A DNA stretch of 64,000 nucleotides from Nageia nagi (GCA_050084985.1 JBITNC010000001.1:144894001-144958000), one strand, 5' to 3'. Shown: positions 48,037 through 59,964, counted from the stretch's first letter. Translations and numbers: made by a program. The notes: generated from the letters alone by a model not told the origin.

Positions 48037-48241
48037 GCACTATTCAGTTATCCATATGTGAGAAATGCTTGTGTCTTTTGGCATTATTCAGTTATCCATA
48101 TGTGAGGAACTCGTATGTGCATATTCTATTTTTGGTCAATCTAGCACTATTCATTTATCCATGTGTGAGGAAATCTTATGTGTCTTTTGGCATTATTCAA
48201 TTATCCATATGTGAAGAACTCATATGTGCATGCTCTATTTT
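48037..48241 (+). repeat. dimeric tandem repeat in the copia 3' UTR
   Basis: Four units starting GCAxTATTCA(G/T)TTATCCAT at 48037, 48081, 48144 and 48190. Short (44-46 bp) and long (about 63 bp) forms alternate, so the true period is a ~108-bp dimer repeated twice. Confidence 0.8.
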
Positions 48242-48689
48242 GTAATGATAATCAACACATGCTTTATATATAGCAGGTGACTATAAGTTTTTGGCATGGC
48301 ATCTTCGTGATGACTTATAGTGCACCATTGATTAGTTCATGATGGCATTTGTGTGATTCATCTATCCTTGATATGAATGTGATGCATCTAACTAATTTAT
48401 TATTTGATTTACTTATGACTTGTAGGTTCCTTTGAGATTGTAGGTTACTTACCTCAGGTATGTAGGCTTTTGGAGACTCTTCATGACTTCCAATTGGATG
48501 ACTACTTCATGTACATTGAAATCGATTATGGTTAATAATTGTATTTGGCAAAGTAGTGAGTCTCAAACTAGATCTTTCTTACTTCACAAATATGTAAAAA
48601 GTTCTCATCTTCATTGTATCTATTTGGAGGAGAACTCTCTTACTTTCTCTTCTTCTTCTCTCTTACTCATTCTATTCCAATATTGCATT

Positions 48690-49191
48690 AACGGGGAGTG
48701 TTGGAATGTATAATGCATTATTGTAAAGGTTTGTATTAAATCTTCTATGTAAATTCACTAATACTTAAGACTATGATTTGATACCTTAAGTATTTAGGTG
48801 AATATGATAATGTAGCTTGTCCTACACTCCATGTCATGAGCATGCCCCTTGGGTAAAATAATGTGCATGTCATGCTTTTGTACATTAGATAAAAGGGTGA
48901 TCCAAAGAGGGATTTTGGCCTATAAATAGAAAGCTCCCTCTTTGTGATCATACATCAATTGTGGAGTAAAGTTATTCTATAAGATAGAAGTGTAGGAGTT
49001 GAGATTAGGAGGATTGTAAGAGAGTTGTATTTGTGATTAAAGTAATCTAGTTAGTGGATGTACTCCTAGTTGGAGGAATCACTTACATCTTGTGTTGTGA
49101 GATTGCTTTGTGATTTTGTTAGATGTAATTATGAGCTTTCATGTGATCTTGGTTGATTAGGAATTAACTTGTTAGTGTTAGTTCCTTCAAA
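48690..49191 (+). repeat. polypurine tract and 3' LTR of the copia element
   Basis: AACGGGGAGTG at 48690-48700 precedes TTGGAATGTATAATGC at 48701. The LTR ends TAGTTCCTTCAAA at 49191, next to TTATA. It keeps GGCCTATAAATAGAAAGC near 48920. Confidence 0.9.
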
Positions 49192-50018
49192 TTATAACAT
49201 TTCAAGGGAACATATCCTTAGATAATCTCGATTTACATACTTATGAGTTACAAATAAGTAAATAGAATCAACAAGAAATATGCCATTGTTCATGTTTTTC
49301 AATTTTCAAAAATTCCTTAAGAAAAGGACTACCCACAACCTTCTTCTATCATGCTTTGAGGATCACTAGCGATGTGCTTGTGTCAAAATAGATTGCCCGT
49401 GTTCCTTATTTTGTCAGATTGAATATCCTAATTTGCTGGACATGATGAAGAATTATCTATATGGTTATATCTTGGATAATATTTTGTTATATGTCTCTTG
49501 GTATAGATTTTCAACTTTCATCATCATATTATACCTCTTAGCATAGAGTTTCAACTCTCATCATCATATCATACCTCTTGGCATAGAGTTTTAGCTTTCA
49601 TCATCATATCATGCCTCTTGGTGTAAAGTTTTAGCTCTCATCATCATATTATGCCTCTTGTTGTAGAGTTTTAGCTCTCATCATCATATTATGCCTCTTG
49701 GCATAGAGTTTCAGCTCTCATCATTATATCATGTCTCTTAGTGTGGATTTGAGCTCCCATTCTACCATAGTATGCTATTCACTTATGTTGTCATGTGTTG
49801 TCATGTATGGTCATGTGTTTTCAGTATCTTGACAAGGGGTAAATTGAAAAACATCATCGTAGGGAGTTTTCTCAACCCATATGTAGCTTTTATAGGTTTT
49901 ACTATATTATAATATTTTTTGGAATTCATATTGATTAGTGTTGATATTATGCTTATCAATGCCTGTTAATACTTCATTGCTATGACATCTTGATTGATTA
50001 GTGTTGATATTAGATTTC
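49192..50018 (+). repeat. 3' UTR of the second gag+PMD element, with a 40-bp tandem array
   Basis: From about 49485 to 49757 a 40-bp unit (core CCTCTTGGCATAGAGTTTTA...CTCTCATCATCATAT) repeats seven times in exact 40-base register, anchored at 49501, 49541, 49581, 49621, 49661, 49701 and 49741. Copies differ by a few substitutions. GACAAGGGGTAAATTG at about 49840 may be a polypurine relic. Tandem arrays in this position are known for Tat-lineage 3' UTRs. Confidence 0.8.
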
Positions 50019-50514
50019 TTTTAACACCACCATTCAAGCATATGGTTTGTGTACTTCCTTATGTGAGCTATTCTAACACTGATGATTTATCTGGATATAA
50101 TATCATTGATCAAAACATCTATATGCAAATTATTGACTTGATTTAAAAGCAAAGAGCATTCTAACGAAGGCCATCAATGTTCCTTATTCATGCCAAATAC
50201 ATCATTGATGCTCCTCCTGTACAACATATAGACTGCTTGCAGTCCTATTTTTGGTGCATTTTAGGTTATAGCTTCTGGAATGGGATTTCTCTATCACCCA
50301 CATATCAAGCATATCATCATTCTTTAGTGTCAAGTATGCTTCGTAAGGTAAGTATATAAATTACAATTCTTGATTGGTATTGTTGTCCTCATTCTAAGTG
50401 GTTATCTTCTTCACCTGTTATCTTTATGGTCTAAATTACTATCTGTAGCTCAAAATAGGTATTTTGGGTTTTGTAATTGTTTATTTGTTGGCATACTCAA
50501 AATATTTGTAAACA
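50019..50514 (+). repeat. 3' LTR of the second gag+PMD element
   Basis: Same length (496 bp) as 35124-35619, starting TTTTAACACCACCATTCAAG and ending ATTTGTAAACA. No primer site follows, which argues that it is the 3' LTR rather than the 5' LTR of the gag that begins directly downstream. The 60- and 95-codon frames here are not conserved in the partner LTR. Confidence 0.75.
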
Positions 50515-52380
50515 CTCATCTAGAGGATCAAGTTATTACATTTGAACCTTTACATGATATCGATGTCTTTCCTCTTAATGTTAAATATATGATTGAATTG
50601 ATGTTTCTTGACAATCACTTAAATACTTTATTAGTAATAATTATCAAGCTATCTTAGAGATTCTGACTAAGCATGAACTTGTAGATGTAAATCGGGAGCC
50701 AAGAACTCTATAATCTTTAGATTCTTTATTTCAGTATGAAAATATACATTCAACTAAGCCATTGGTTTCTTCATTTCATAAAAGGTCAATGCCACTTCTG
50801 ACTATAGTCATATTGTTGATTCCATTGAAGTTGATAAATCTATGTCACCAATTGATCTCAAAACATCTTATTTTTCCCTAAGAGTTATATGTTGTGATGA
50901 TTCTCTATATTCCTCACTAGTATAGCAAGAACAAGTTGATCCAAGTATACTTCATAAAACTCTTCAACAAGATAAAGGAAAGAAAATTTTGATTGAACCT
51001 AAGAAATTAGAGGTCTTGAAGATGAAATTCATTCTATTATAAATAAAATGTATGATAAGAAAGATGATTAGAGTTTTTGAAGAGCATAATACTAGAATTG
51101 ATGAACTCATGGAAGCTCAATAATCTATTGCTTTTTAAAATGTTTCGGATGAAAAAATGTTATATATATATTATATCCATTGTTAGATAATATGGATGAA
51201 TAGATAATCAAGCTAACTGGTCCTTTTTACAAACTAAAATAAATAACATAAAAATAAGATCAATTAGCTCAATAATCTCAACAAGCTAAACTAGTTGAAA
51301 CACCATAAGGACTTGAAAATATTGCATCACAACAACCTTAAGTAGTAATTCAACCTTTAGTACAATAAACTCATATTTCAATTCCACAAGTTCAACCTCC
51401 CCTTCTTAAAGATTCTTGATTAAAAGAAAGGATTATATGACTAGAAAACTCATTTATAAGTGATGATGATGATCATTTTTTTGGTTTAAATCTAGCAAAA
51501 TTTGGAATGAAAAGAAAAATCTTAACTTCATAAAATTTAATAGTTCTCAAGATCCTAATATGCATATTAGAAAATTTCAACAAGTTATTGAGTATATGAA
51601 TGATTTTGATATGTTAGCTAAATTATGTCCTCATAGCTTAAAAGTAATGATAGTTATGAGTACCTTTTCCATTTGTTTATAGATAATTTCAAATATAGTG
51701 TTAATAAAATAACATTGTTCAAATATTTGTACAAAATTAAACAACAAAATAATAGGAAATTGATAGATTTCATAAAACTTTGAAAAAACCTTACTAACAA
51801 AGTGATTACTACTAAAAAAGATTTAAAATATGCTTTTATTGATTCTTTATTACCTTGGTTTAAATTGGAAACTATTGACCTTAATGACCTTCCTCTAGGT
51901 AAAATAATTGATAGGCTACTTAATGAAGGATCTTGAATTATTTCAACTACAAATATTGTTAAAAAGTCAACTTACATTAAAAAACCAAAAAACTACTAAT
52001 TAGATAGTAGTTACACCTATTGGAGTTTTTGATACACAAAGAGTGGAAAATGTCAACAATGATAAAATAAAAATAAAAATTAGAAAGTTTACAAATTTAA
52101 CTAAAAATATGGATTTCTATTGTTAGTGTTTTGCTAGAAAAAGATATTATTGAACTACCTCCAATTATACAACATCATTTTCTACTAGGAGTTCTTGAAA
52201 ATTATAGATTTGAATAATTTTGTAATTATCATAAAACTTTAGGTCATCTAACAAAAAATTGCATGAATCTAAGAGATATTATTCAAGACCTTATTGATCA
52301 AAAAGAAATAAAAATTTATGATGAGCCACCAAATGATCCCCTACTATAGTTGGACCAACTCATCCTCATAATCAGTAGTT
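50515..52380 (+). pseudogene. third Tat-like gag, heavily decayed
   Basis: Upstream part is only a trace (EPLHDIDVFPLNVKYMIELM, then EEHNTRIDELMEAQ near 51075-51120). The capsid core at about 51510-51640 reads FIKFNSSQDPNMHIRKFQQV and MNDFDMLAKLCPHSL. A further frame gives LPWFKLETIDLNDLP near 51850. The zinc-knuckle-like FCNYHKTLGHLTKNCMNLRD, then IIQDLIDQKEIKI, is at about 52218-52320. It is clearly related in layout to the 35.7-kb gag but not a close copy. It is followed, after 0.9 kb without pol, by another antisense gene tail. Confidence 0.7.
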
Positions 52381-53228
52381 GGATATTTTTGCAAATCCTT
52401 TGCCACAATCTCAACAACAACCAAAGGGTTTAATTAGTATGGTAAGTACTTGTTCTTCATTACAAAATCATTTCTATAGACATTTCAGGTTAGTAAGAGC
52501 ATGCCCACATTACGAAGGTGCAATAAAAGAAATCAATGGCCAAGGTCCTAAAGTTTCACCTTTTAATTTGAACAATGTGAACATCATTTATACCTACATA
52601 ACAATGTCAATGTCATACATCCTACATAAAAATGAGTACCTATTTTTGGTCTAACTTCACATAAATGCACATGGGTTAGAAAACCCAATCAAGTTTGATG
52701 TATTATTGATTAAAATTAATTTTATTTTCTTTTTCTTATTTGTATGTTTATTTTATTTTTCATTTTTTTTAAATGTTTCTACTGCATATTTTTCCTACCT
52801 AATGATAATTTTGATTTTTTGGTTGATTACTTGATGTTTTCCTTATACATTTTTATCCAAAATTTTGCTTATGTAATGATGTTTACATCGTGCTTCCAAT
52901 GGGTACGATGTACACACCATTATTTTACCTAAATTCAAAAAAAATAAAGGAGCTTATTTTTTCCTAAATAACAAATTGACTGCAATACATACTATATAAG
53001 CTATTTTGCATTTTCAGCTCATTATTTGTACATGCTATGTTAGAAATTATAATTTTTGTAAAATTTTCATACACATTTCATGACTATATTGTACTTTTTA
53101 TATTTTTGCACGTCATCTAGATCACATTCATCACATTGCATTCATGAATAAGTAAAATAAAATGTAAACACATGTATGACATAAAATATTAAATATATAT
53201 ATGATACAATATCATGAATATATCCAAC
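52381..53228. other. gap between gag and the antisense gene, no coding motif
   Basis: AT-rich; frames at 52379-52654 and 52744-52932 have no family motif. No protease or RT remnant seen. Confidence 0.45.
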
Positions 53229-53616
53229 CTAGGTCCTATACCCTTCGAGAGGATCAATACTACCACCTTCTCCATCCCCACCCCTCCTAACACTGCTCTC
53301 TCTAGACATACTAGAGGAGAATTGTGATACATCACTCATATTGATCCCCTTAGCCACATTCCTCTCCTTCAGCCTAGCATACTTCTTATCTAGCTTGTTA
53401 TATGCATCAATCTACTATTGCTTTTTTATCATGTCTCCTATTACTTATTAGGACTAATTGGGTGGTGGCATCACTAGTCATGCCACTAAATAACTCTTCT
53501 CCTTTGTAAGTTGATCTACCTTCCACTACAAATTAGTAACCAAATAATTCAACCTAGTCATCTCGATCTCCAATGGTTGCAATGTCAAAATCGTAGCCTC
53601 TAACTCGGATATCTTT
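53229..53616 (-). pseudogene. 3' exon of a third antisense PMD-type gene
   Basis: On the minus strand KISELEATILTLQPLEIEMT and RLNYLVTNL (53616-53540) form a coiled coil. After two shifts come AYNKLDKKYARLKERNVAKG and SQFSSSMSRESSVRRGGDGE, then GGS...PLEGYRT, with a stop at 53229. This matches the layout of the last exon at 38.3-38.6 kb (coiled coil, basic stretch, Ser/Arg/Gly tail). The PMD core itself is not present in the surviving part, so assignment depends on context. The gene is cut by the LTR element at 53617. Confidence 0.55.
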
Positions 53617-55453
53617 TGATCCATAAACCCTATTCAAGAGTTTATTTTGTATTTCATACTTAAATATTTCTAAGTGCTTACAAAAATAAATTTTAATCAA
53701 TTACACACAAAAGTATAACATAAATATTTACCTTGGTTTTACCAATGTGGTCTACATCCAGCTACAAATGAGTGATTCTTCATTATTGTGATGAATCTCC
53801 TTTTTACAATGCTCTGCGACTAGAAATTCCATTCCCATCATCATGTAGAAGTGCTCCCATCTTAGAAGTCTTACACTCATTTCCTACAATTACCTCTCTA
53901 AATAATAGGTAGATTTCCCCATCACAAAGATCACTTTACATAATGATTATATGCTAGGTTCACACATACCAAGATTGACACTAACTTAGCATGCTCCCTC
54001 ATAATACGTATTGTCACTTACGCATCAAGAGATCTCTCCTAACACTTCACAAACATGGTGAAACTCTCATAATGTATCACCATTTTCTTCCAAGTATGGT
54101 GACTTCAGTAACAAGCTTCTCATCTCATCTCTCCCATGGACTCCTTGAAATCTACATTATGGATTTACACTTACACAAAACATATTTTATACCTAAAGCA
54201 TTGAACTCTCCCTATGGGGCAAAAAAATTCAAATCCACTCTTCATTTTCCCTTTCATAACATTAAGGGGTTTATTTTAGGAGTCAAAATGGTTACAATAT
54301 TTTAATGCTCAAATTTGACATTTTTCCTCTTTGACAATTCTCTCTTATCTCCTCAACATGTTCTCCAAAACTCTCTCCTATTGAAATCCATTTTAGGTTT
54401 AGGTTTGTTTTGTCAACTAAATTTTTCAATATTCTCATTGTTTAAATTTAGTTGGATTTAACCATATATTTACAAACGTCAAATTTACTTACCCATATCC
54501 CAACTTTTATTCCTTAGTGGACGGTTATTTTTTGAAGGTACCACTTGGCAATTTTTATACCAAATAAGGGGGAGTCAATCCCCATTTGACTGGTGTATCC
54601 CTCTGAACTTCTTAAAATGTGGACGGTGAACCTGTGGTTATTCCACGTAGTCTTCTATTGTTGAGTCCATCTCGTACCTGTTTACCTACATTGTAGCATC
54701 GTCCAAATGTACACCATCCTTGCTGGTACCCAAGACTTCCATGTACATCTCAACAACCATATTGGAAATTAATGGAGACTACATGCAGGCTTGAAAAAAC
54801 CCACAATCGGGTTCTTTACGCAATCTTCCTCCATGTCGACCTTTGTGATCTTTTCCTCCTCTGTCATGCATCCTCGTTGGCGTACTCTTTGTTGGTAATA
54901 ATGGACATAGGCTTTGCATTTCTTACAGGAGGGTCTTCAACTCCTCGCGTAGGCATCGACATCTACCACACGTTAAGTTCTCCTCTCTCCAAACGTTGGC
55001 CAGGTGATATATAAAATAAGTGACTCCTCACGTTATCTTTGGTGCCTTGACACCCACATAGCCTTCCTTATTGGCAGACAGGTATGGTTGAACGGTCATA
55101 GTCCCCTAGATGGTTTCTCTCCACATTGGCGTTTCCTCCCTTTGACCTGTCAAACTTTCCTTGATAGCCGATTATATTTGCTTTTGGTAGTTTATTGGAC
55201 TTTAAATAATAAGATTTCATTATTATTTTTCTAATCCTTTGGTATTGCAAATAAACCTTTTAAAATAATTAAATAGTAATCTTTAATTACTATTTAATTA
55301 AAATTTCAAACTTCTTTAAATTGCTTTAATGATATAGGATTTTCGATCCATCGAAGGCATCGGGAAGGTGATGGAGAGGTCTTCAATTGAAGAGAATGTT
55401 TACACATTTTGAACACTTTTATTTTTCATGACTCTGAAATCCATTTCGGATCA
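53617..55453 (-). repeat. 3' LTR (left) of the short-interior element
   Basis: Begins TGATCCATAAACCCTATTC and ends CCATTTCGGATCA. Matches the right copy through CTCCTTTTTACAATG, GATCACTTTACA, CCATTTGACTG and TTTGAACACTTTTATTTTTC. Several GC-richer blocks around 54600-55150. Confidence 0.85.
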
Positions 55454-55725
55454 CTCATCCCAATGGAGAAAAAGCTTTCATCCCGAAAGTGATCTAGAAT
55501 AAGATCTCAAATATCACATCCTTCAAACATCTTAACCTCTCAATTTTCAACACTACACACCTCTAGGTCTTCATGGTTGTCTCTCTTTGGGACTTAATTT
55601 CTTGCTCTACCTCTAGGTTATGCAATCATGCTAACCGATTTTTTTCAATGCCTCACTTAGATATTTATGATATTTTTCTCCTCTTTCTTTTGGACTTTTT
55701 TATACTTTTCCCAGCAAATGAACTC

Positions 55726-55736
55726 CTTTGATACCA
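55726..55736 (-). promoter_or_regulatory. primer-binding site of the short-interior element
   Basis: Plus CTTTGATACCA, i.e. TGGTATCAAAG on the minus strand, an initiator tRNA-Met-type site with one change, three bases from the LTR. Confidence 0.78.
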
Positions 55737-55739
55737 ACT

Positions 55740-57629
55740 TGATATGCAAACCCTATTCAAGATTTTATTTTGGATCTCACACTTAAATGTTTCTAAGTGC
55801 TTGTGAACATAAATTTTAATCAATCACACAAAAGTATGACATAAATATTTATCTTGGTTTGATCGATGTGGTCTACATTCAGCTATAAATGAGTGATTCT
55901 ATATTACTTTAATGAATCTCCTTTTTACAATGTTCAGCGACCAAAAATGCCACTCCCATTATCTTGTAGAAGAAGTGCTTCCATCTTAAAAGTCTTACAC
56001 TCGTTTCCTACAATTACCTCCCTAAACAATAGGAAGATTTTCCCATCACAAAGATCACTTTACACAATGATTATGTACTAGGTTCACATATACCAAGCTT
56101 ATCACTAACTTAGCATGCTCCCTCATTATACGTAATAACACTTATGCATCAAGAGATCTCTCCTAACACTTCACACATATGGTGCAACTCTCACAATGTA
56201 TCACCATTTTCTTCCAATTATGATGACTTCGGTAACAAGCTTCGCATATTGCCTCTCTCATAAACTCCTTAGAATCTACATTATGAATTTATACTTACAT
56301 AAAATACATTTCTTTCCTCAGACATGAAACTCTTCCTATGAAGAAAGAAATTCAAATCCACCCTCCATTTCCCCTTATAACATTAAGGGTTTTTTATTTT
56401 AAGAATCAAAGTGGCTACAATATTTTACCAAATTTACTTACCTATATCCCACCTTTTATCCATAGTGGGCAGTTGTTTTAAGAAGGTGCCACTTGGAAAT
56501 ATTTACACCAAATAAGGGGGATTCAATCCCCATTTGACTGACGTATCCCTCTGAAGTCCTTAAACTGTGGACGGTGATTCCACGTAGTCTTCTATCGTTG
56601 AGTCCATCTCGTACCTGTTTACTTGCATTGTGGCATCTTCCACTTGTACACCATCCTTCTTGGCACCCTATACTTCCACGTACATATCAACAACCATGTT
56701 GGCGATTAATGGAGATTATGCGCAGGCTCGGATAAACCTAAGCAGCTTCCTTCCTTTCACGTTGGTGTGTAGTGCTGAAAATTGAGAAGTTACCTAAGTG
56801 ACTTCCTTCCTTTCACGTTGGTGTCGATTCTTCCCTACACATCAGCCATCATATTGGCTTGCACTAACGGCTGGTCGATTCCCTTGCACACGAGTCTGTA
56901 TCCCCATACGCGATCTCAACTCATCGGTAGCTACTCATGTGCATGCAGGCAGTCACCAAGGGCTCTGGAAGTCAGGTTTGTTTTGTCTTCCTCCATGTCG
57001 GCCTTTGAGGCCTCCTTTTCCTCCCATGTCGTGTCCTCATTGGCTTACTCTTTGCTAGCAATAATGAACATAAAGTTTTGCATTGCTTATAGGCGACTCT
57101 TCTACTCCTCGCATAGGAACTGACATCTACCACACGGTAACTTCCCCTCTCTCAAACGCTAACCAGGTGGTTTGTAAAAGAAGTGACTCCTCATGTTGGC
57201 TTTGGTGCCTTAGTGATGGGCTTTATGTGGCTTTCCTTGTTGGCAGATGAGTGTGGTTAGGCATTCATAGTCCGCTAGATGATTTCTAGGTAGAGTTTCT
57301 CTCCACCTTAGCATTTCTTCCCTTTGACCTGTTCCTTAATAGTCAATTATATTTTCTTTTGGTATTTCATTGTATTTTAAATAATGGGATTTCATTATTA
57401 TTTTTCCAATCCTTTGTTATTGCAAATAAACCTTTTAAAATAATTAAATAGTAATATTTAATTACTATTTAATTAGAATTTCAAACCTCTTTAAATCACT
57501 TCAATGATATTGGATTTTCAATCCATCGAAACCATCGAAAAGTTGATGGATAGTTCTTCACCTTGAAGAGAATATCAACACATTTTGAACACTTTTATTT
57601 TTCACGACTCTGAAATCCATTTTGGATCT
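55740..57629 (-). repeat. 5' LTR (right) of the short-interior element
   Basis: Begins TGATATGCAAACCCTATTC and ends CCATTTTGGATCT (final CA now CT). The frames at 56782-57123 and 56798-57058 overlap in different phases, lie in the LTR and are not kept in the left copy. Confidence 0.85.
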
Positions 57630-58190
57630 TATTTAGTCCCAAGTCCTTATTATCTATCATAGATTAGTTTCCATGATATTAGTACCTCAAATTTAAGCAT
57701 ACATAATCAAATTTTAAAAACTATTTTATGTTATTAATAAAAATATTTTGAGTACTACTTGTAGAAATAGGTGAAGTCGCCATGGGAATGGTGTCCATGA
57801 TCAAGTCCATATCTGTGGCCTATGTGATGGGGACAACATGTGGTGATCTAGGGGAAATCTCATGTACATTCTCCTCCTCCTAGTTCTCTACATTAATAAA
57901 TTCATCATCTAAAATATCGCTAGAGGACACATAATCCTCCTCCTCGTTCTTGCTCTCTAGGATTCTAATAGGAGCGAGGTATATAGTTTCCTACCAATCA
58001 TCATATCTAGCAACAACATCAAGAGCACCTAAAATCTCAATAGGTCCATCCACCTCCATGGGCTCCTCCCATGAGGTCTTCCATGTTGGCATTACCAAAG
58101 TACCTAAAGATGCATCTCGCAAAGCAATTTCATGCAGGTAATATGTTGGGGCATCTGGGATATTCTCCTTAATCGTAAATTATCAAAGTA
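57630..58190 (-). pseudogene. upstream exon of the third antisense PMD-type gene
   Basis: Minus strand reads ENIPDAPTYYLHEIALRDAS, PTWKTSWEEPMEVDGPIEIL, then an acidic stretch (KNEEEDYVSSSDILDDEFIN) and SPRSPHVVPI, ending TSPISTS before a possible GTAGTA splice donor at about 57765. The acidic segment corresponds in position to 38.7-39.0 kb of the second element. The PMD core would be expected further upstream but the sequence changes near 58190, so the gene is truncated. Confidence 0.5.
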
Positions 58191-58992
58191 CCTAAACTGG
58201 ATAACATAATGTTCCCATTGTTATGGTATTTTTCCCATTTTAACTTTGATAAATGGAACATTAGATTAGGAGTATTTTTAATTAATTTTGGTAATTTAGT
58301 AGAATTTATGCCTAATTATTATAAGTTCCACTTGGAGAATAATTAATTACTCCAATTATGGGATGTCAGGGCCTATTTTAGTAAATTAAGAATTATGTAA
58401 TTAAAATACCAAGGTCAATTATTTATTGTAAATGTAATATTAGTCTCTATTAATGAGATGTTGCATACATTTAGCCTTGATGAATGTAATATTGGCATTA
58501 ATGGGCCTCTTTTGTATTATTTCTTTCCTTTTGAGGTAAAGCTATCTCCTAGGTGATTACACCAATCATGAGGCACCATAAAGACTCCTATGCTTCAACA
58601 TGGCACAACTAGAGGGTTATTTGGTATCATGAGGTGTTAAATAACTCCCAAACTTGGACGTTGGGTTAAGGAAAACATCTAGACCCCCATGTTGGATATT
58701 TGGGCATCCCAAGGCCCCACATCATACTCCTAAAGGCTTACTAGATGTGCCACTAACATCGAAATGCATTAAATCCACCATCATCCTAATGTTAGCATTC
58801 TTGTCCCTTGGATATGATTACTCTCATCCCAAGGTATCCTATCTTGGTTGTTGGCATTGTAAGCACAAACATCACCTTTAGACACCATTATATGAGATTA
58901 CATCAATCCTAATGCATGATTAGAAGAGCTAAATCATCTATATAAGGAGGATTCCTAGAATACCAAAGGCATGCAATTATTATTACTTCTTC
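58191..58992. other. LTR-like sequence with a TATA box, no gene
   Basis: CATCTATATAAGGAGGATTCC near 58936-58956 resembles an LTR core promoter. GAGGTGTTAAATAACTCCC and repeated GGCATCCCAAGG-like words occur. No partner copy is in the window. The 75-codon frame at 58654-58881 has no motif. The CACTA end interrupts it at 58993. Confidence 0.35.
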
Positions 58993-59220
58993 CACTACTA
59001 CATTTTAGTCATTTTGTGTCATTTAATGCGTCAAAAATTTGTTCTTTGATGCTATGACGCTTTAAACATCATGAATTCCAAATTTGCATCAAAACATTTT
59101 TTTGTATTTTTTACTCCTTTATCGATGCATTACCTAATGCATGGGGTGACAAATTTTATATATATATATTTTACTCTTTAAGTGATGCATTTCTTGACTC
59201 TTTAATTGACATTTAATCAT
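58993..59220 (-). repeat. terminal and subterminal repeats of the CACTA element
   Basis: CACTA at 58993-58997. Inside, related words recur: GTCATTTTGTGTCATTTAAT, GATGCTATGACGC, CGATGCATTACCTAATGCAT, GTGATGCATTTCTTGAC. CACTA subterminal repeats are transposase-binding sites in En/Spm. Confidence 0.7.
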
Positions 59221-59399
59221 GAAAATATTGACCACCACAAGCATCTATATACCATTTCACATTTTGAATGATTACATATATATGGATTAATTGATTGAAC
59301 ATGTTAAACATGAAAATACAAATTGGAAGTAATCTACAAATTACAAAACATTCAAAAAAATACTATAATTCAAATTCATATGCAAGTCAACCTCGAACC

Positions 59400-59932
59400 A
59401 CTAAAGATATCAACATATATAATGTTTAATTACTCAAATATACATGTAATCTTTTCATCACCATTGTTATCATTTTCATCAAGAAGACGTACAACATGTT
59501 TCCCTCTTGGATCACAATCAATTACAAACAACATATTTTCATCTAGTACATCTAGATAAAAAAATATTTGACTACAATGTTATGGTAAAATATATGGCTC
59601 TTTTTCTTGAGGTAAATATCGTGTAGAGTCAATTGCATAATAACCACTAGGTATCTCATGTGATATTGATCTTCTATTTGCAAATCCTAAAACCATTTAC
59701 ATTTGAATACTACATATTTGAATGATCTAAAATTCAATTATATGATTTCTTGAATTTTCCCAACATATTGTTTTTTTCCTTCTATCAAGTTTGTATCTTT
59801 TGTACTTGCATGACTTGCTTGATCAAAACTAACCATCACTTCACTGTCAAAGGTCATTCTATTAATATCTTTCTTTTCAATTCTGAAGTGTTGATCGTAT
59901 GCCCACATTGTAGGAAAAGATAACATCTGCAC
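59400..59932 (-). pseudogene. DUF4216-like region of the CACTA transposase
   Basis: From 59932: FPTMWAYDQHFRIEKKDINR and SHASTKDTN, then KKQYVGKIQEIIELNF-type sequence and FKYVVFKCKWF (59790-59680), the DUF4216 hallmark (YYGxIxEIxEL...xxFKCxWx). A further frame gives GFANRRSISHEIPSGYYAID and EPYILPQHCSQIFFYLD, then DENMLFVIDCDPRGKHVV to about 59480. Stops separate the blocks. Confidence 0.7.
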
Positions 59933-59964
59933 ACATTTTTATGTAAATGTTATATTGGTGCAAG

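Larger units (their letters stand above)
40729..49196 (+). mobile_element. Ty1/copia retrotransposon, TSD TTATA (candidate)
   Basis: LTRs of 494 and 491 bp at 40734-41227 and 48701-49191 enclose gag, protease, integrase, RT and RNase H in copia order (integrase before RT). TTATA lies just outside both ends (40729-40733, 49192-49196); since the site is AT-rich, the match is weak evidence. The primer site is initiator-Met type. Between primer site and gag is an unusually long 2.7-kb leader. The element sits in the 3' part of the 35-50 kb gag+PMD element. All domains contain stops. Confidence 0.92.
35124..50514 (+). mobile_element. second gag+antisense-PMD LTR element, interrupted by copia
   Basis: Two direct repeats of exactly 496 bp (35124-35619, 50019-50514) enclose, on the plus strand: a primer site, gag, a short gap, a PMD gene on the minus strand, a copia insertion, a 40-bp tandem array, and the right LTR. 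Without the copia element it is about 6.9 kb. The layout is the same as the 6.5-17 kb element and again lacks pol. The flanks GTGTC and CTCAT do not match, so either the duplication is lost or the ends come from recombination. Confidence 0.72.
53617..57629 (-). mobile_element. non-autonomous LTR element with ~1.85-kb LTRs and a 0.27-kb interior
   Basis: Direct repeats 53617-55453 and 55740-57629 flank a 286-bp gap that includes a primer site and no coding. Minus orientation follows from the primer site TGGTATCAAAG at the inner edge of the right LTR and from GGGATGAG before the TGATCCGAAATGG start of the left LTR. TSD candidates TCTTT and TATTT agree at four of five positions, so the duplication is uncertain. 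It lies between two parts of the antisense PMD-type gene. Confidence 0.82.

Noticed and set aside
49485-49757. CRISPR-like array
   Set aside because: The 40-bp units are contiguous with no unique spacers, in a plant retroelement 3' UTR.
56782-57123. Two overlapping ORFs of 113 and 86 codons in a GC-richer block
   Set aside because: They lie within an LTR, are in different frames, and the corresponding part of the sister LTR does not keep either frame.
53612-57634. Target-site duplication TCTTT/TATTT for the short-interior element
   Set aside because: Only four of five bases agree in AT-rich sequence and the right LTR end is itself mutated; kept only as a weak candidate.
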